Below, one piece after another: positions 26,597-35,926 of a DNA stretch of 64,000 nt; the stretch's first letter is position 1, and every line of letters begins with the position of its first letter. A program made the position numbers and the translations under genes. The notes under the pieces are model-generated. The model made no database searches. It was not told the origin of the DNA and saw nothing but the letters and a program-made list of their open reading frames with translations. Origin of the DNA: Mycolicibacterium hodleri (GTDB taxonomy: Bacteria > Actinomycetota > Actinomycetes > Mycobacteriales > Mycobacteriaceae); assembly GCF_025822245.1 (NCBI RefSeq), contig NZ_JACKTL010000053.1:157003-221002 (forward strand), in the 5' to 3' direction.

Positions 26597-27328
26597 GTGC
26601 TCGCCGCGCTACTACTCAGTTTCGCCGTCATCTTCGTCGCCGAAATGGGTGACAAGTCTCAGCTGATGGCGATGATGTTCGCCCTTCGCTACAAGTGGTG
26701 GGTGGTGCTCGCCGCCATCACCGCGGCGACCACCGTCGTGCACGTGCTGTCGGTGGCCATCGGCCACTACCTCGGGGCCGCGCTGCCGACGCACCTGCTT
26801 GGGATCGTCGCCGGAGTCATGTTCGTCATCTTCGGTCTGTGGACTCTGCGCGGGGACAAGCTCACCGATGCCGACGCCAACCGCGCCCAGAAGGCGGCCG
26901 CGCCGGCGTTCTTCGTGGTCACCTCCGCCTTCCTGCTCGCCGAACTGGGCGACAAGACCATGCTCGCGACGATCACCCTCGCCGCCGACAACGACTGGGT
27001 CGGCGTCTGGATCGGATCCACCGTCGGCATGGTGGTGGCCGACGGCCTCGCCATCCTCGTCGGCGCGGTGGCGGGCAAGCACCTTCCCGAGCGGTTGATC
27101 CAAATCTCGGCGGCCGCGTTGTTCCTGCTCTTCGGCGTCTACATGCTTCTGGAGAGCTTCGTCCCGACCATGCCCGTCGCGCTGATGGTCGCCTGCTCGG
27201 CCGGAGTCGTCGCGTTGTTCGGTGCCGTCCTGTGGCGGCTGCCGGAGCGGTGGCGTCCGTCGGTCCTGCGGACCCCGACGCCGGCACTGAATCGCACCGA
27301 CGGCGCGGAGTCCGCGGCACACTCCTGA
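26597..27328 (+). CDS. TMEM165/GDT1 family cation exporter (UPF0016), probably Mn2+
   Basis: 243 residues with six to seven membrane helices in two homologous halves. Each half carries the family signature: EMGDKS in helix 1 and ELGDKT in helix 4. These acidic motifs bind Mn2+/Ca2+ in antiporters of this family. GTG 26597 was chosen because GAGGAG lies 7 bases upstream and the protein then begins in its first helix. The preceding manganese riboswitch makes Mn2+ the most likely substrate. The C-terminal 40 residues are hydrophilic. It converges on kup with a 4-bp gap. Confidence 0.9.
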   Translation: MLAALLLSFAVIFVAEMGDKSQLMAMMFALRYKWWVVLAAITAATTVVHVLSVAIGHYLGAALPTHLLGIVAGVMFVIFGLWTLRGDKLTDADANRAQKAAAPAFFVVTSAFLLAELGDKTMLATITLAADNDWVGVWIGSTVGMVVADGLAILVGAVAGKHLPERLIQISAAALFLLFGVYMLLESFVPTMPVALMVACSAGVVALFGAVLWRLPERWRPSVLRTPTPALNRTDGAESAAHS

Positions 27329-27332
27329 TCGC

Positions 27333-29282
27333 TCAGAACTCGATGCGCGAACCCATGACCACGGTCCGGTCGTGGGGCAGGTGGAAGAAGTCCGCCGCGT
27401 CGGCCGTCAAGTAGGACGTCGCGACGAACAGCCGCTTGCGCCACGGGGCCATGGTCGGTTCGGGCCCGGCGTCGAGCTCGAGCTTGGACAGGAAGTACGA
27501 CGCCTCGTCGACGTCGATGGTCCCCTCGGTCTCCTCCGCGGTGAGCAGACGCAGCGCGGCCGGGACGTCCGAGGGCTCCATGTAGCCGAATCGTGCCGTC
27601 ACGTGGACGATTCCGTCCTGGACGTAGCCCAACGAGTCGACGTCGGTGCGCTGGTCCTCGGGGATGCGCGGCACCGGCTCCGTCTCGATGGTCATGATCA
27701 CCACGTGGTCGTGGCGGACGTGACTGTGTTCGACGTTGGCCCGCATCGCCAGCGGCGCCGTCTCCTTGCCGCGGTTGAGGAACACCGCGGTACCGGGCAC
27801 GCGGGACAGCGGCGGATCGTAATGGGACAGCCCCTCGACGAACTCCTGCAGCGGCCCCTCGGCCTTCTCCCGTGCCGCGGTGACGAGCTTGCGACCCCGT
27901 TCCCAGGTCATCATGACCGTCCACGCCGTGACGGCGATGAGCAGCGGCAGCCAGGCGCCGTGCACCAGCTTGGTCAGGTTGGCCGCCAGGAAGAGGGCGT
28001 CGACGAGCAACAGTGCGCCACCGCCGATGACGACCATCCACAGCGGCGTGCCCCATCGAGTGCGGGCCAGGTAGAAGAACAACAGCGTGACGATCGAGAT
28101 GGTTCCGATCACCGCCATTCCGTACGCGTAGGCCAGCTTGGCCGAGCTCTCGAAGGCGAACACGAGGATCAGCACCGACACCATCAACATCCAGTTGATC
28201 GCCGGCACGTACACCTGCCCGTACGCCGACGCCGAGGTGTGGACGACCCGCAGCCGCGGGAGCAGGCCCAGTTTCGCGGCCTGAGACGCGACCGAGAACG
28301 CCCCGGTGATCACCGCTTGCGACGCGATGATGGTGGCCGCGGTGGCGAGCAACACCATCGGCAGCCGCGCCCAGTCGGGTAGCAGCAGGAAGAACGGGGC
28401 ACTGACGGTCCGTTGGTCGCCGATGATCAGCGCGCCTTGACCGAAGTAGTTCAGCATGCACGCGGGCAGGACGATGAACAGCCACGCCAGCGTGATGGGG
28501 CGCCGACCGAAGTGCCCCATGTCGGCGTACAGGGCCTCGGCGCCCGTGACGGCGAGGACCACCGCCGCGAGCGCGAAGAAGGCAATGTGGAAGTGCCCGA
28601 ACATGAATGACAGCGCGTAGGTGGGGGAGACGGCCTTCAGGATCTCGGGGTGGTCGACGATTCCCCCGATGCCGAAGGCGCCGATCGACACGAACCACAG
28701 AATCATCACGGGTCCGAAGAGCCGGCCCACCTTGGCCGTGCCGAAGCGTTGAGCCATGAACAGGCACACGATGATGACTGCGGTGATCGGCACGATCCAG
28801 TCCTGAAGATCTGGCGTGACGACCTTGATGCCCTCGATCGCCGACAGCACCGAGATCGCCGGGGTGATCATGCTGTCACCGAAGAACAACGACGCGCCGA
28901 ACAAGCCGAGTGCCGCGAGCACCGCCGCGGTCCGCCGACCACGGGACGCCGCCCCGTGCTTGAGCATCGTGATGAGCGCCATGATGCCGCCCTCGCCGTC
29001 GTTGTCCGCGCGCATCACCAGCGTGATGTAGGTCAACGTGACGATGATCATCACCGACCAGAAGATCAGGGACACAATGCCGTACACGTTGTCGACGCTG
29101 ATCGGCACCGGGTGCGGGTCAGCGGGGTCGAACAGCGTCTGCAGGGTGTAGATGGGGCTGGTGCCGATGTCGCCGAACACCACCCCGAGCGCGCCGAACA
29201 CCAACGCGACCCGAAACGGCGGGGTGTGATTCGCGTGGGCCGGCCGGGAAGGCGACGTAGTGGCGTCGGGGTTCGTCTGCAC
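27333..29282 (-). CDS. kup: Kup (KUP/HAK/KT) potassium uptake transporter
   Basis: 649 residues. The N-terminal signature GALGVVFGDIGTSPIYTLQT is diagnostic. About 12 membrane helices occupy residues 20-460 and a cytosolic C-terminal domain of about 180 residues follows, as usual for Kup. It is a low-affinity K+/H+ symporter. The gene is absent from M. tuberculosis but common in environmental mycobacteria. It follows two luciferase-like monooxygenase genes on the same strand with a 65-bp gap, in which ACCGCGGTGTC occurs twice (29281-29291 and 29323-29333). Confidence 0.95.
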   Translation of the reverse strand: MQTNPDATTSPSRPAHANHTPPFRVALVFGALGVVFGDIGTSPIYTLQTLFDPADPHPVPISVDNVYGIVSLIFWSVMIIVTLTYITLVMRADNDGEGGIMALITMLKHGAASRGRRTAAVLAALGLFGASLFFGDSMITPAISVLSAIEGIKVVTPDLQDWIVPITAVIIVCLFMAQRFGTAKVGRLFGPVMILWFVSIGAFGIGGIVDHPEILKAVSPTYALSFMFGHFHIAFFALAAVVLAVTGAEALYADMGHFGRRPITLAWLFIVLPACMLNYFGQGALIIGDQRTVSAPFFLLLPDWARLPMVLLATAATIIASQAVITGAFSVASQAAKLGLLPRLRVVHTSASAYGQVYVPAINWMLMVSVLILVFAFESSAKLAYAYGMAVIGTISIVTLLFFYLARTRWGTPLWMVVIGGGALLLVDALFLAANLTKLVHGAWLPLLIAVTAWTVMMTWERGRKLVTAAREKAEGPLQEFVEGLSHYDPPLSRVPGTAVFLNRGKETAPLAMRANVEHSHVRHDHVVIMTIETEPVPRIPEDQRTDVDSLGYVQDGIVHVTARFGYMEPSDVPAALRLLTAEETEGTIDVDEASYFLSKLELDAGPEPTMAPWRKRLFVATSYLTADAADFFHLPHDRTVVMGSRIEF

Positions 29283-29347
29283 CGCGGTGTCCTTGCGTTA
29301 GGCCGGCAAACTCCGATCGTAAACCGCGGTGTCGGAGAAGCTCCGCC

Positions 29348-30721
29348 TCACACGGCCGACGCCGCGTCCACGACGTTCGCCGGTGCGGAAAGCCCGAGGT
29401 GGTCGCGCAGCGTGGTGCCCTCGTAGTCCGACCGAAACGTCCCGCGTTCCTGCAGCAGCGGCACCACCCGGTCGACGAACGGGTCCAGGCCACCGGGTGT
29501 CACGTGCGGCACGAGGATGAAACCGTCGCTGGCGTCGGCCTGGACGAGGTGGTCGATGCGGTCGGCGACCGTCTGCGCCGACCCCACGAAGTTCTGCCGT
29601 CCGGTGACCTCCACGATCAGTTCGCGCGACGTCAGTCCCTCCGCCTCGGCCCGCGCCCGCCACTCGCGGGCCGTCGCGACGGGATCGCGGTACATCCGCA
29701 CGCTGGCCCGGCCGCGGGCGATCGTGTTCTCGCCGACCACCGGGTCCACCGAGGGCAGCGGACCGTCGGGGTCGTGATCGGAGAGGTCCCGGTTCCACAG
29801 CTGTTCGAGGAACTTGATGGCCGTCTGCGGCGAGACCTGCGCGAGCCGTACCTCCTGCGCGATCTCCGCCGCCTCGGCGTCGGTGTCGCCGAGGACGAAC
29901 GTCGCCGCGGGCAGGATCAGCAGTTGGTCGTGGCGGCGACCGTACTTGGCGAGGCGGCCCTTGACGTCGGCGTAGAAGGCCTGGCCGTCCTCCAGGGTGC
30001 CGTGCCGGGAGAAGATCGCGTCGGCACCTGCGGCGGCGAACTCGCGCCCGTGGTCGGAGTCACCCGCCTGGAAGATCACCGGCCTGCCCTGGGGGCTGCG
30101 CGGCACGTTGAACCGGCCGCTGATGTCGAAGTGCTTGTCCGAGTAGGCAAACGACCCCGCGGCGGCGTCGTCGAGGAAGGTCCCGCCGTCCTTGTCGGCG
30201 GTGACCTCGTCGCCGCGCCAGGAGTCGAAGAGCGTGTGGGCTGCGGCCAGGAAGCTCTCGGCGCGCTCGTAACGTTGGTCTTCGGCCAGGTAGCCGCCGC
30301 GCCGGAAGTTCTCCCCGGTGAACGCATCCCACGACGTGACGACGTTCCACGCGGCGCGCCCGTCGGAGAGGTGGTCGAGCGAGGCGAACTGCCGCGCGAC
30401 CTCGTACGGTTCGTTGAACGTCGAGTTGATGGTGCCCGTCAGTCCGAGTCTGTCGGTGACCGCGGCCAGGGCAGCCAGCACGGTGAACGTGTCCGGCCTG
30501 CCGACGACGTCCAGGTCGTAGATCTCGCCGCCCTGCTCCCGCAGCCGCAACCCCTCGGCCAGGAACATGAAGTCGAACTTGCCGCGCTCCGCGGTCTGGG
30601 CGAAGTGGACGAACGAACCGAAGTCGATGTGGCTGCCGGAGGCGGGATCGCTCCACACCGTGGTGTTGTTGACGCCGGGGAAGTGTGCGGCGAGGTGAAT
30701 CTGCTTGACGGGCTTGGACAT
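29348..30721 (-). CDS. FMN-dependent monooxygenase, NtaA/SnaA/DszA (bacterial luciferase) family
   Basis: 457 residues. The N-terminus KQIHLAAHFPGVNNTTVWSD, then RAAWNVVTSWDAFTGENF, is typical of the NtaA/DmoA group, reduced-flavin two-component monooxygenases that act on chelators, sulfur compounds or alkyl sulfides. No flavin reductase is adjacent, so FMNH2 must be supplied elsewhere. A second, shorter luciferase-like gene precedes it by 9 bp on the same strand, so they form an operon. A role in sulfur scavenging or xenobiotic oxidation is likely but the substrate is unknown. Confidence 0.9.
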   Translation of the reverse strand: MSKPVKQIHLAAHFPGVNNTTVWSDPASGSHIDFGSFVHFAQTAERGKFDFMFLAEGLRLREQGGEIYDLDVVGRPDTFTVLAALAAVTDRLGLTGTINSTFNEPYEVARQFASLDHLSDGRAAWNVVTSWDAFTGENFRRGGYLAEDQRYERAESFLAAAHTLFDSWRGDEVTADKDGGTFLDDAAAGSFAYSDKHFDISGRFNVPRSPQGRPVIFQAGDSDHGREFAAAGADAIFSRHGTLEDGQAFYADVKGRLAKYGRRHDQLLILPAATFVLGDTDAEAAEIAQEVRLAQVSPQTAIKFLEQLWNRDLSDHDPDGPLPSVDPVVGENTIARGRASVRMYRDPVATAREWRARAEAEGLTSRELIVEVTGRQNFVGSAQTVADRIDHLVQADASDGFILVPHVTPGGLDPFVDRVVPLLQERGTFRSDYEGTTLRDHLGLSAPANVVDAASAV

Positions 30722-30730
30722 CGAGTGTTC

Positions 30731-31909
30731 CTAAGAGGTCGCGACGGTGGAGTAGCGGTTGGCGGGTCGGCCCAATCCGAGTGCCTCGCGAAGGGTCGTG
30801 TGCGCATACGAGGCGCGGAACAGGCCGCGCGCGCGCAAGTTCGGAACCAGGCCGTCGGTGATTTGGAGCAGGTCGTGTGGCAACGTCGCCGGCCGCAGCC
30901 GGAACCCGTCGGCCCCCGCGTCGTGCCACTGCGCGAGCAGGTCGGCCAACTCGGCCGGCGTCCCAGCGAAGATCTCGGCGTCACTGCGAAGAGCACGCCC
31001 GGCCACCTCGTCGAGCCGGTCCCGGCGGGACCGCGCGGCCTCGGCCGTGTCGTCGAGGAACACGATCAGGTCGGCGAACACGCGCACCGCCGCGCCACCC
31101 GTGCGGTGCCCGGCGATCTCCTCGACGATCGCCGTCGTCTCCCGGGCGTCGTGGGGGGTGATGAACCCGACGTCGGCACCGGCGGCGATGAGTCGGTACG
31201 CCGCGTCGACGTGTCCCAACGCGGCGACGATCGGCTGTCCTTGCGGCGGCCGCGGGGTGATCGACGGGCCCTTCACCGAGAACCATCGCCCCTCGAAGTC
31301 GACGTAGTGCAGCTTGTTCTTGTCGACGAACCGGCCGGTGGCGACATCGCGGATCTCCGCGTCGTCCTCCCAGCTGTCCCACAACCGGCGGACCACCTCG
31401 ACGTAGTCGGCTGCCTCGTCGAGAAGATCGGTGCCGGCCCCCTCGGGAATGGCCCGACGGCCGAAGTGCCGGGCCGCCACGGGACTGGCCGACACCTGGA
31501 TCCGGACGCCGGCGCGACCCGCGCTCACGTAGTCGAGGGTCGCGATTGCCTTCGAGGCGTGGAACGGCTCGGTGTGGGTGGCGATCACCGTGGGCACCAA
31601 CCCGATGAGACGGGTGCGGGGCGCCACCCGTGCGGCGACGAGGGTGGCGTCGAGGCGGCCGCGCACCCGGTCGGTCCGGTCGTCGGCCCGCAGCGGATGT
31701 TCGGACTGCAACGCCAGACCGTCCTCGATGGTGACGAAGTCGAGCAGGCCTCGTTCGGCCTCGCCGACCAGGTCGGTCCAATAGCCGGCGGTCAGCAGGT
31801 CGGCCGGTCGGGCGTCGGGCTCACGCCACGACGCGGGATGCCATCCCGTTCCGTCGAGCGCGAGGGCCAGATGAAGTGGATCGGAGCTACCGGGCACGGA
31901 CGTTCTCAC
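30731..31909 (-). CDS. LLM class flavin-dependent oxidoreductase
   Basis: 392 residues of the luciferase-like TIM-barrel family, with LALALDGTGWHPASWR at the start, GLLDFVTIEDGLAL, and ASKAIATLDYVSAGRAGVRI with QVSASPVAARHFGRR. It is shorter than its neighbour and lacks the NtaA insertion; F420 or FMN use cannot be decided. It is the upstream gene of the two-gene monooxygenase operon (9-bp spacing). The 193 bp between it and the DUF2237 gene upstream hold no recognised gene. Confidence 0.88.
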   Translation of the reverse strand: MRTSVPGSSDPLHLALALDGTGWHPASWREPDARPADLLTAGYWTDLVGEAERGLLDFVTIEDGLALQSEHPLRADDRTDRVRGRLDATLVAARVAPRTRLIGLVPTVIATHTEPFHASKAIATLDYVSAGRAGVRIQVSASPVAARHFGRRAIPEGAGTDLLDEAADYVEVVRRLWDSWEDDAEIRDVATGRFVDKNKLHYVDFEGRWFSVKGPSITPRPPQGQPIVAALGHVDAAYRLIAAGADVGFITPHDARETTAIVEEIAGHRTGGAAVRVFADLIVFLDDTAEAARSRRDRLDEVAGRALRSDAEIFAGTPAELADLLAQWHDAGADGFRLRPATLPHDLLQITDGLVPNLRARGLFRASYAHTTLREALGLGRPANRYSTVATS

Positions 31910-32102
31910 TTTCGGTCACGGTCACCAGCACAACGCCGTTGCGCGTGCGCGTCATTCCAGCCGTGCGCCGCGACGGTACCCGCCCGTGCGTCCAGCCGTC
32001 GCCGAATCAGCCCGTCGTCGCAGGTCACCCCGTCAGTGTCGGCGTTCGTGCGCCGTCGTCGCAGAGATCGGCGCAGGGTGATGCCAAATGCCGCCGCCGC
32101 GG

Positions 32103-32489
32103 TCAGAGGCCGGCGAGGTCGTCGGGCACGTCGACGGCGTGGGCGCGAAGGACCTCGAGCGGCACGACGTCGAGCGTGCGCTCGTGACTGGCGGCCAGCA
32201 CGACGGGGGTGCCAACGCCATCCCGTTGCGCCCGTAGCCAATTCGTGGCGGTGACGCACCACCGGTCCCCGGGCACCAGGCCGGGGAACCGGTACTGCGG
32301 CATCGGTGTGGTCAGGTCGTTGCCGATGCCTCGCTGGTGGTCGAGGAATTCGGTGGTGACGACGGCGCAGATGGTGTGCAGGCCGACGTCCTCGGGACCC
32401 GTCGAACAACAGCCGTCGCGGTGGAAACCGGTGAGCGGGTCCGTGCCGCACGGGTCCAAAGGACCGCCGAGGACGTTGCGATCGGGCAT
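32103..32489 (-). CDS. DUF2237 family protein
   Basis: About 128 residues. The family hallmark is clear: NVLGGPLDPCGTDPLTGF, RDGCCSTGPEDVGLHT, and PGLVPGDRWCVTATNWL, with four conserved cysteines. The function is unknown; no catalytic mechanism has been assigned to the family that I know of. ATG 32489 starts at the conserved MPDRNVLGG; a GTG 18 bases upstream is also in frame. It lies downstream of the metallo-hydrolase on the same strand with a gap of about 25 bp, so an operon is likely. Confidence 0.87.
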   Translation of the reverse strand: MPDRNVLGGPLDPCGTDPLTGFHRDGCCSTGPEDVGLHTICAVVTTEFLDHQRGIGNDLTTPMPQYRFPGLVPGDRWCVTATNWLRAQRDGVGTPVVLAASHERTLDVVPLEVLRAHAVDVPDDLAGL

Positions 32490-32514
32490 GACGCCAGTAT
32501 CGCCCACGCACCCG

Positions 32515-33300
32515 CTACGCGTCGGTGGCGATCGCGTTGGCCAGCAGCCTCGGGTCGTGCGCGGAGACGATCAGCAGGTTGGGATCGCGGTGGGCGTACA
32601 GTTCGGCAAGCCGGGAGTGGTTGTCGCGCATGGCCTTCCGGTCGAAGGCAACGAGCTTCTCGGACACCTTGAGCCCCCACGGAACCCGGGACCGGCCGTC
32701 GAGGGTGCCCTCGTAGTAGAAGGCGTCGCCGCAGTGCAGCACCCAGCGGTGACCCGCGTCGACGGCCACGCAGGCGTGCCCGCGGGTGTGGCCGGGCAGC
32801 GAGACCAGCACGATTCCCGGGGCGATCGAGTCCAGTTCCTTGGCGGCGGCGAAGCCGCGCCACTTCTCGCCGGTGGGTTCGTGCTCGACGATGTGCGGCC
32901 CGTGCGCCCACTGCGTGCGCCGGAAGCGGAACCTCTCCATGCGCGTCGGCGGGGTCGTCGCGCCGAGGGCCTCCGCGGCGGTGACGTGAATCTGCGCGTC
33001 GGGGAAGTCGGCGATGCCGCCGACGTGGTCCATGTCGAAGTGCGTCGCGACGACGTGGCGCACGTCCGTGCGGTGAAAGCCCAAGGCCTCCACCTGGCGG
33101 GCGGCCGTCTCGTTCACGTCGAAGCGCGGCCGGATCACCCGCCGCGACGGCCCGACGCGACGGGGGTCGGCGCAGTCGAGCAGGCCGAACCCCGTGTCGA
33201 CCAGAACCAGGCCGTTGCCCGTCTCGAGCAGCAGGACGTGGCACACCGTCGGCGCACCGGGGGAGTCCATCGTCCCGCAGTTGAGGTGGTGCACCCTCAT
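32515..33300 (-). CDS. MBL-fold metallo-hydrolase
   Basis: 261 residues. The metal motif reads [10 protein letters not shown], so the usual second histidine of HxHxDH is an aspartate; this variant occurs in some lactonase-like members. Further ligands are SLPGHTRGH and [10 protein letters not shown]. The N-terminus [12 protein letters not shown] fits quorum-quenching lactonase/AttM-like enzymes. It is cytosolic. The substrate could be a lactone or thioester; the neighbours give no strong clue. The ATG at 33300 has GGAG-like bases upstream. Confidence 0.87.
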   Translation of the reverse strand: MRVHHLNCGTMDSPGAPTVCHVLLLETGNGLVLVDTGFGLLDCADPRRVGPSRRVIRPRFDVNETAARQVEALGFHRTDVRHVVATHFDMDHVGGIADFPDAQIHVTAAEALGATTPPTRMERFRFRRTQWAHGPHIVEHEPTGEKWRGFAAAKELDSIAPGIVLVSLPGHTRGHACVAVDAGHRWVLHCGDAFYYEGTLDGRSRVPWGLKVSEKLVAFDRKAMRDNHSRLAELYAHRDPNLLIVSAHDPRLLANAIATDA

Positions 33301-33360
33301 CGTCTGCTCACCCTCCGCCGTGGTTCACCCGTCGGCCTCGCCGTCACGCTAGCGCGGCGG

Positions 33361-33858
33361 TCAGAGCGCACGCAGATACCGTCTGCTCACGACGCGCTGC
33401 ATCAGCGACGTGAACGGCCCGGCCAGCTTGCTCCACCACGTGCCGTGCCGCGAGAAGGCGCTGATCTCGGCGTGGACGGTGTCGTCGCCCGGGTCGAATC
33501 GCACGGCGAACAGTTCCTCGCCGATCTCGGCGTGACCGGGCAGCGTGCCGTAGGCGAACCCCCGGCGGTCGGGTTCGTCGACGACGTAGACCACCCGGCA
33601 GGGCGCCCGTACCGGGCCCAGTCCGACGACGACCTCCGACCCGACGGCCGCCACCTCCGTCGTGGCGGTCACGCGCAGCCCGGCGCCGCGGAGCATGCCC
33701 CATCGCATCACCTCGGCGGCGGCCTCCTCGAACCTCGCCCGCCCGTGCCCGATGACCGCCGAGGCGTGCAGGTGGTGGTAGCCGGGCGGTGGCGGGCCCG
33801 CGGTGGCACCGACTTCGGCGTAGGTGAAGGGCAGTCCGGCGAGGTCGCGCAGTATCAC
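33361..33858 (-). CDS. DUF1990 family protein
   Basis: About 165 residues. Family phrases are PFTYAEVGATAG, GYHHLHASAVIGHG, MRWGMLRGAGLRV and the C-terminal ISAFSRHGTWWSKLAGP. The fold resembles the START/polyketide-cyclase type; function is unknown. The start is uncertain: GTG at 33858 leaves a 37-bp gap to the divergent aldo/keto reductase, while a GTG at 33903 would overlap that gene's start. The shorter form matches the usual family length better. Confidence 0.82.
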   Translation of the reverse strand: MILRDLAGLPFTYAEVGATAGPPPPGYHHLHASAVIGHGRARFEEAAAEVMRWGMLRGAGLRVTATTEVAAVGSEVVVGLGPVRAPCRVVYVVDEPDRRGFAYGTLPGHAEIGEELFAVRFDPGDDTVHAEISAFSRHGTWWSKLAGPFTSLMQRVVSRRYLRAL

Positions 33859-33895
33859 CAGCCCACCATGCCACTGCGGCGGTACCGTCGAGGAC

Positions 33896-34762
33896 GTGAC
33901 CACTCAACCCGTCGCTCAAGCATCCGGAACGTTCACCATCGGTGGCGATCTCACCGTCAACCGGCTGGGATTCGGCACCATGCGTCTCACCGGCAACGGC
34001 ATCTGGGGACCGCCCGACGACCGTGCCGAAGCCATTCGCGTTCTGCGGCGCGCCGTCGAACTCGGCATCGACTTCTTCGACACCGCCAACTCCTACGGCC
34101 CGTACGTGGCCGAGGAGCTCATCCGTGAAGCGCTGCACCCGTATCGGGACGGCCTCGTCATCGCCACCAAGGCCGGTCTGGTGAGGACCGGCGAGAACGA
34201 GTGGGCCCCTCTCGGCTTCCCGGCGTACCTGCGTCAGGAGGTCGAGATGAGCCTGCGCCGGCTCGGCACCGACCGCATCGACCTCTTCCAGTTGCACCGG
34301 ATCGACTCGAAGTTCCCCGCCGAGGACCAGGTGGGGGAGCTCGCCGCGCTGCAGAAGGAGGGCAAGATCCGGCACATCGGACTCTCCGAGATCACCGTCG
34401 ACCAGCTGACGGCGGCGCAGAAGGTCGCCTCGATCGCGTCGGTGCAGAACCGGTACAACATGGCCGAGCGCGGTGCCGATCCACTCCTCGCGGCCTGCGA
34501 AGAGCAGGGCATCGCGTTCATCCCGTGGGCGCCGCTGGGCTCCGGGCCGCTCGTCGCCGACGGTGGCCCCCTGCAGCGGATCGCGTCCCAGCACCGCATC
34601 AAGCCCTCGCAGTTGGCCGTGGCCTGGCTGCTCAAGCGCTCGCCGGTGATGGTGCCCATCCCCGGCACCTCGCGCGTCGCCCATCTCGACGAGAACGTCT
34701 CGGCGGCCGAGGTCACGCTCACCGACGAGGAGTTCGCCGCGCTCGCCGACACCGACCAGTAG
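33896..34762 (+). CDS. Aldo/keto reductase
   Basis: 288 residues, a TIM-barrel NADPH oxidoreductase. The catalytic tetrad is visible: Asp in FFDTANSYGP with the Tyr three residues later, Lys in VIATKAG, and His in LFQLHRID. The C-terminal cofactor loop is VPIPGTSRVAHLDEN. GTG 33896 precedes TTQPVAQASG and the conserved VNRLGFGTMRLTG. It is a single gene divergent from DUF1990. The substrate is unknown; it may reduce aldehydes or ketosteroids. Confidence 0.92.
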   Translation: MTTQPVAQASGTFTIGGDLTVNRLGFGTMRLTGNGIWGPPDDRAEAIRVLRRAVELGIDFFDTANSYGPYVAEELIREALHPYRDGLVIATKAGLVRTGENEWAPLGFPAYLRQEVEMSLRRLGTDRIDLFQLHRIDSKFPAEDQVGELAALQKEGKIRHIGLSEITVDQLTAAQKVASIASVQNRYNMAERGADPLLAACEEQGIAFIPWAPLGSGPLVADGGPLQRIASQHRIKPSQLAVAWLLKRSPVMVPIPGTSRVAHLDENVSAAEVTLTDEEFAALADTDQ

Positions 34763-34807
34763 CAACCGGGTACGCGCCGCCACTCGCCGAGGCAATACGG
34801 TGGGCGG

Positions 34808-35431
34808 GTGAAGCCCGACCCCGAACACCTGCAATCCGGCGGCGGCTTCAACCCGCCGGTGCCGACGACCAACGGCGGCCCCGACTACGGGCGGTTCGTC
34901 GAGGCGGTCCGCACGCTGCAGGACCTGACCCGCAGCGCCGACGCTCCCGACGACGTCGTGACGCGCGCGGCCGATCTGATCGAGGACGTCAACGCGTTGC
35001 TGACGCCGTATGACGCCGACGAGTGGCGGTCGCCGTCGGGGCGCCGGATGGACCTGCCGAACCGGGGCAACATCATGCAGGTTCCGGTGAACCTCCGCGT
35101 CGTCGACGACGGAGTCGCAGGGACGGCGCGCTTTCGCCGGTTCCACCTCGGCCGCAACGGCGCGGTGCACGGCGGCGCGCTGGCGTTGCTGTTCGACTCG
35201 CTGCTCGGCTACACGGCGTTCAAGCTCAGCGAGAGCCCGCGGCAACGCACCGCGTTCCTGCACGTCGACTACCGCAAGATCGTGCCGGTGGAGAAGGAGT
35301 TACGAGTGGACGCGGGCATCGACCGGATCAACGGTCGCAAGATCTTCCTCACCGGCCGCCTCCTGGACGGCGACGCCGTGCTGTGCGAAGCCGAGGCCCT
35401 GTTCCTCAAGCTCCTGCCGGGCCAGCCATGA
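34808..35431 (+). CDS. PaaI-family (hotdog) thioesterase
   Basis: 207 residues. The hotdog motif is GRNGAVHGGALALLFDSLLG, with the acidic residue following in helix alpha-1. An N-terminal extension of about 80 residues precedes the fold, longer than the usual 140-residue PaaI, as in several mycobacterial orthologs. It probably hydrolyses acyl- or aryl-CoA. The start is GTG 34808. Its stop overlaps the start of the next membrane-protein gene (ATGA). Confidence 0.88.
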   Translation: MKPDPEHLQSGGGFNPPVPTTNGGPDYGRFVEAVRTLQDLTRSADAPDDVVTRAADLIEDVNALLTPYDADEWRSPSGRRMDLPNRGNIMQVPVNLRVVDDGVAGTARFRRFHLGRNGAVHGGALALLFDSLLGYTAFKLSESPRQRTAFLHVDYRKIVPVEKELRVDAGIDRINGRKIFLTGRLLDGDAVLCEAEALFLKLLPGQP

Positions 35432-35850
35432 GCAGGCTCGGTGACGTCAAGCACCGGTGGTCGCGGTGGCGCGACGGGCTGCGCGACCGACCCACCTACG
35501 ACCTCGTCTACCGCATCGTGGTCGGCGTGGTGGGCTTGGCGGTGCTTGGCCTCGGCATCCTCGCGATCCCGTACCCGGGGCCGGGGTGGGCGATCGTCTT
35601 CCTCGGACTGGGCATCTTGGCGACCGAATTCGAATGGGCCCATCGACTCCTGCGGTACACCAAGGAGCGCTACGACCGCGTGATGGAGTGGTTCGGGGAG
35701 CAAGGCCTGTGGGTCAAGGTGCTCGGCGTCGTGCTCACCGGCGCCGTCGTGATCGCCACTCTGTGGTTGTTCGGCGCGCTCAGCTTCGCCGCCGGACTGT
35801 TCGGCATCGAGCAGCCGTGGCTGAAGAGTCCCATCGGCCTGGGGTCTTGA
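35428..35850 (+). CDS. TIGR02611-type PGPGW membrane protein
   Basis: 140 residues. The signature PYPGPGWAIVFLGLGILATE and a following EFEWAHRLL mark the family of two- to three-helix membrane proteins. Helices are at about 35-55, 58-75 and 105-130. The function is unknown. It is coupled to the upstream thioesterase and lies 76 bp before thrS, as in M. tuberculosis where a similar transmembrane gene is near thrS. Confidence 0.85.
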   Translation: MSRLGDVKHRWSRWRDGLRDRPTYDLVYRIVVGVVGLAVLGLGILAIPYPGPGWAIVFLGLGILATEFEWAHRLLRYTKERYDRVMEWFGEQGLWVKVLGVVLTGAVVIATLWLFGALSFAAGLFGIEQPWLKSPIGLGS

Positions 35851-35926
35851 GCGTTCGCACCGACACCCACCCCGATACCATGGTCGCGTCCAACGCGCCC
35901 GTACCGCTTGATCAGGAGACCCACCG

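Noticed and set aside
29281-29333. Two copies of ACCGCGGTGTC around the kup start as an operator
   Set aside because: One copy covers the start region and the repeat is short and GC-rich, so chance is not excluded; reported only in the kup entry.
35851-35926. T-box leader for thrS
   Set aside because: Only 76 bp separate it from the upstream gene, too short, and no T-box sequence is seen.
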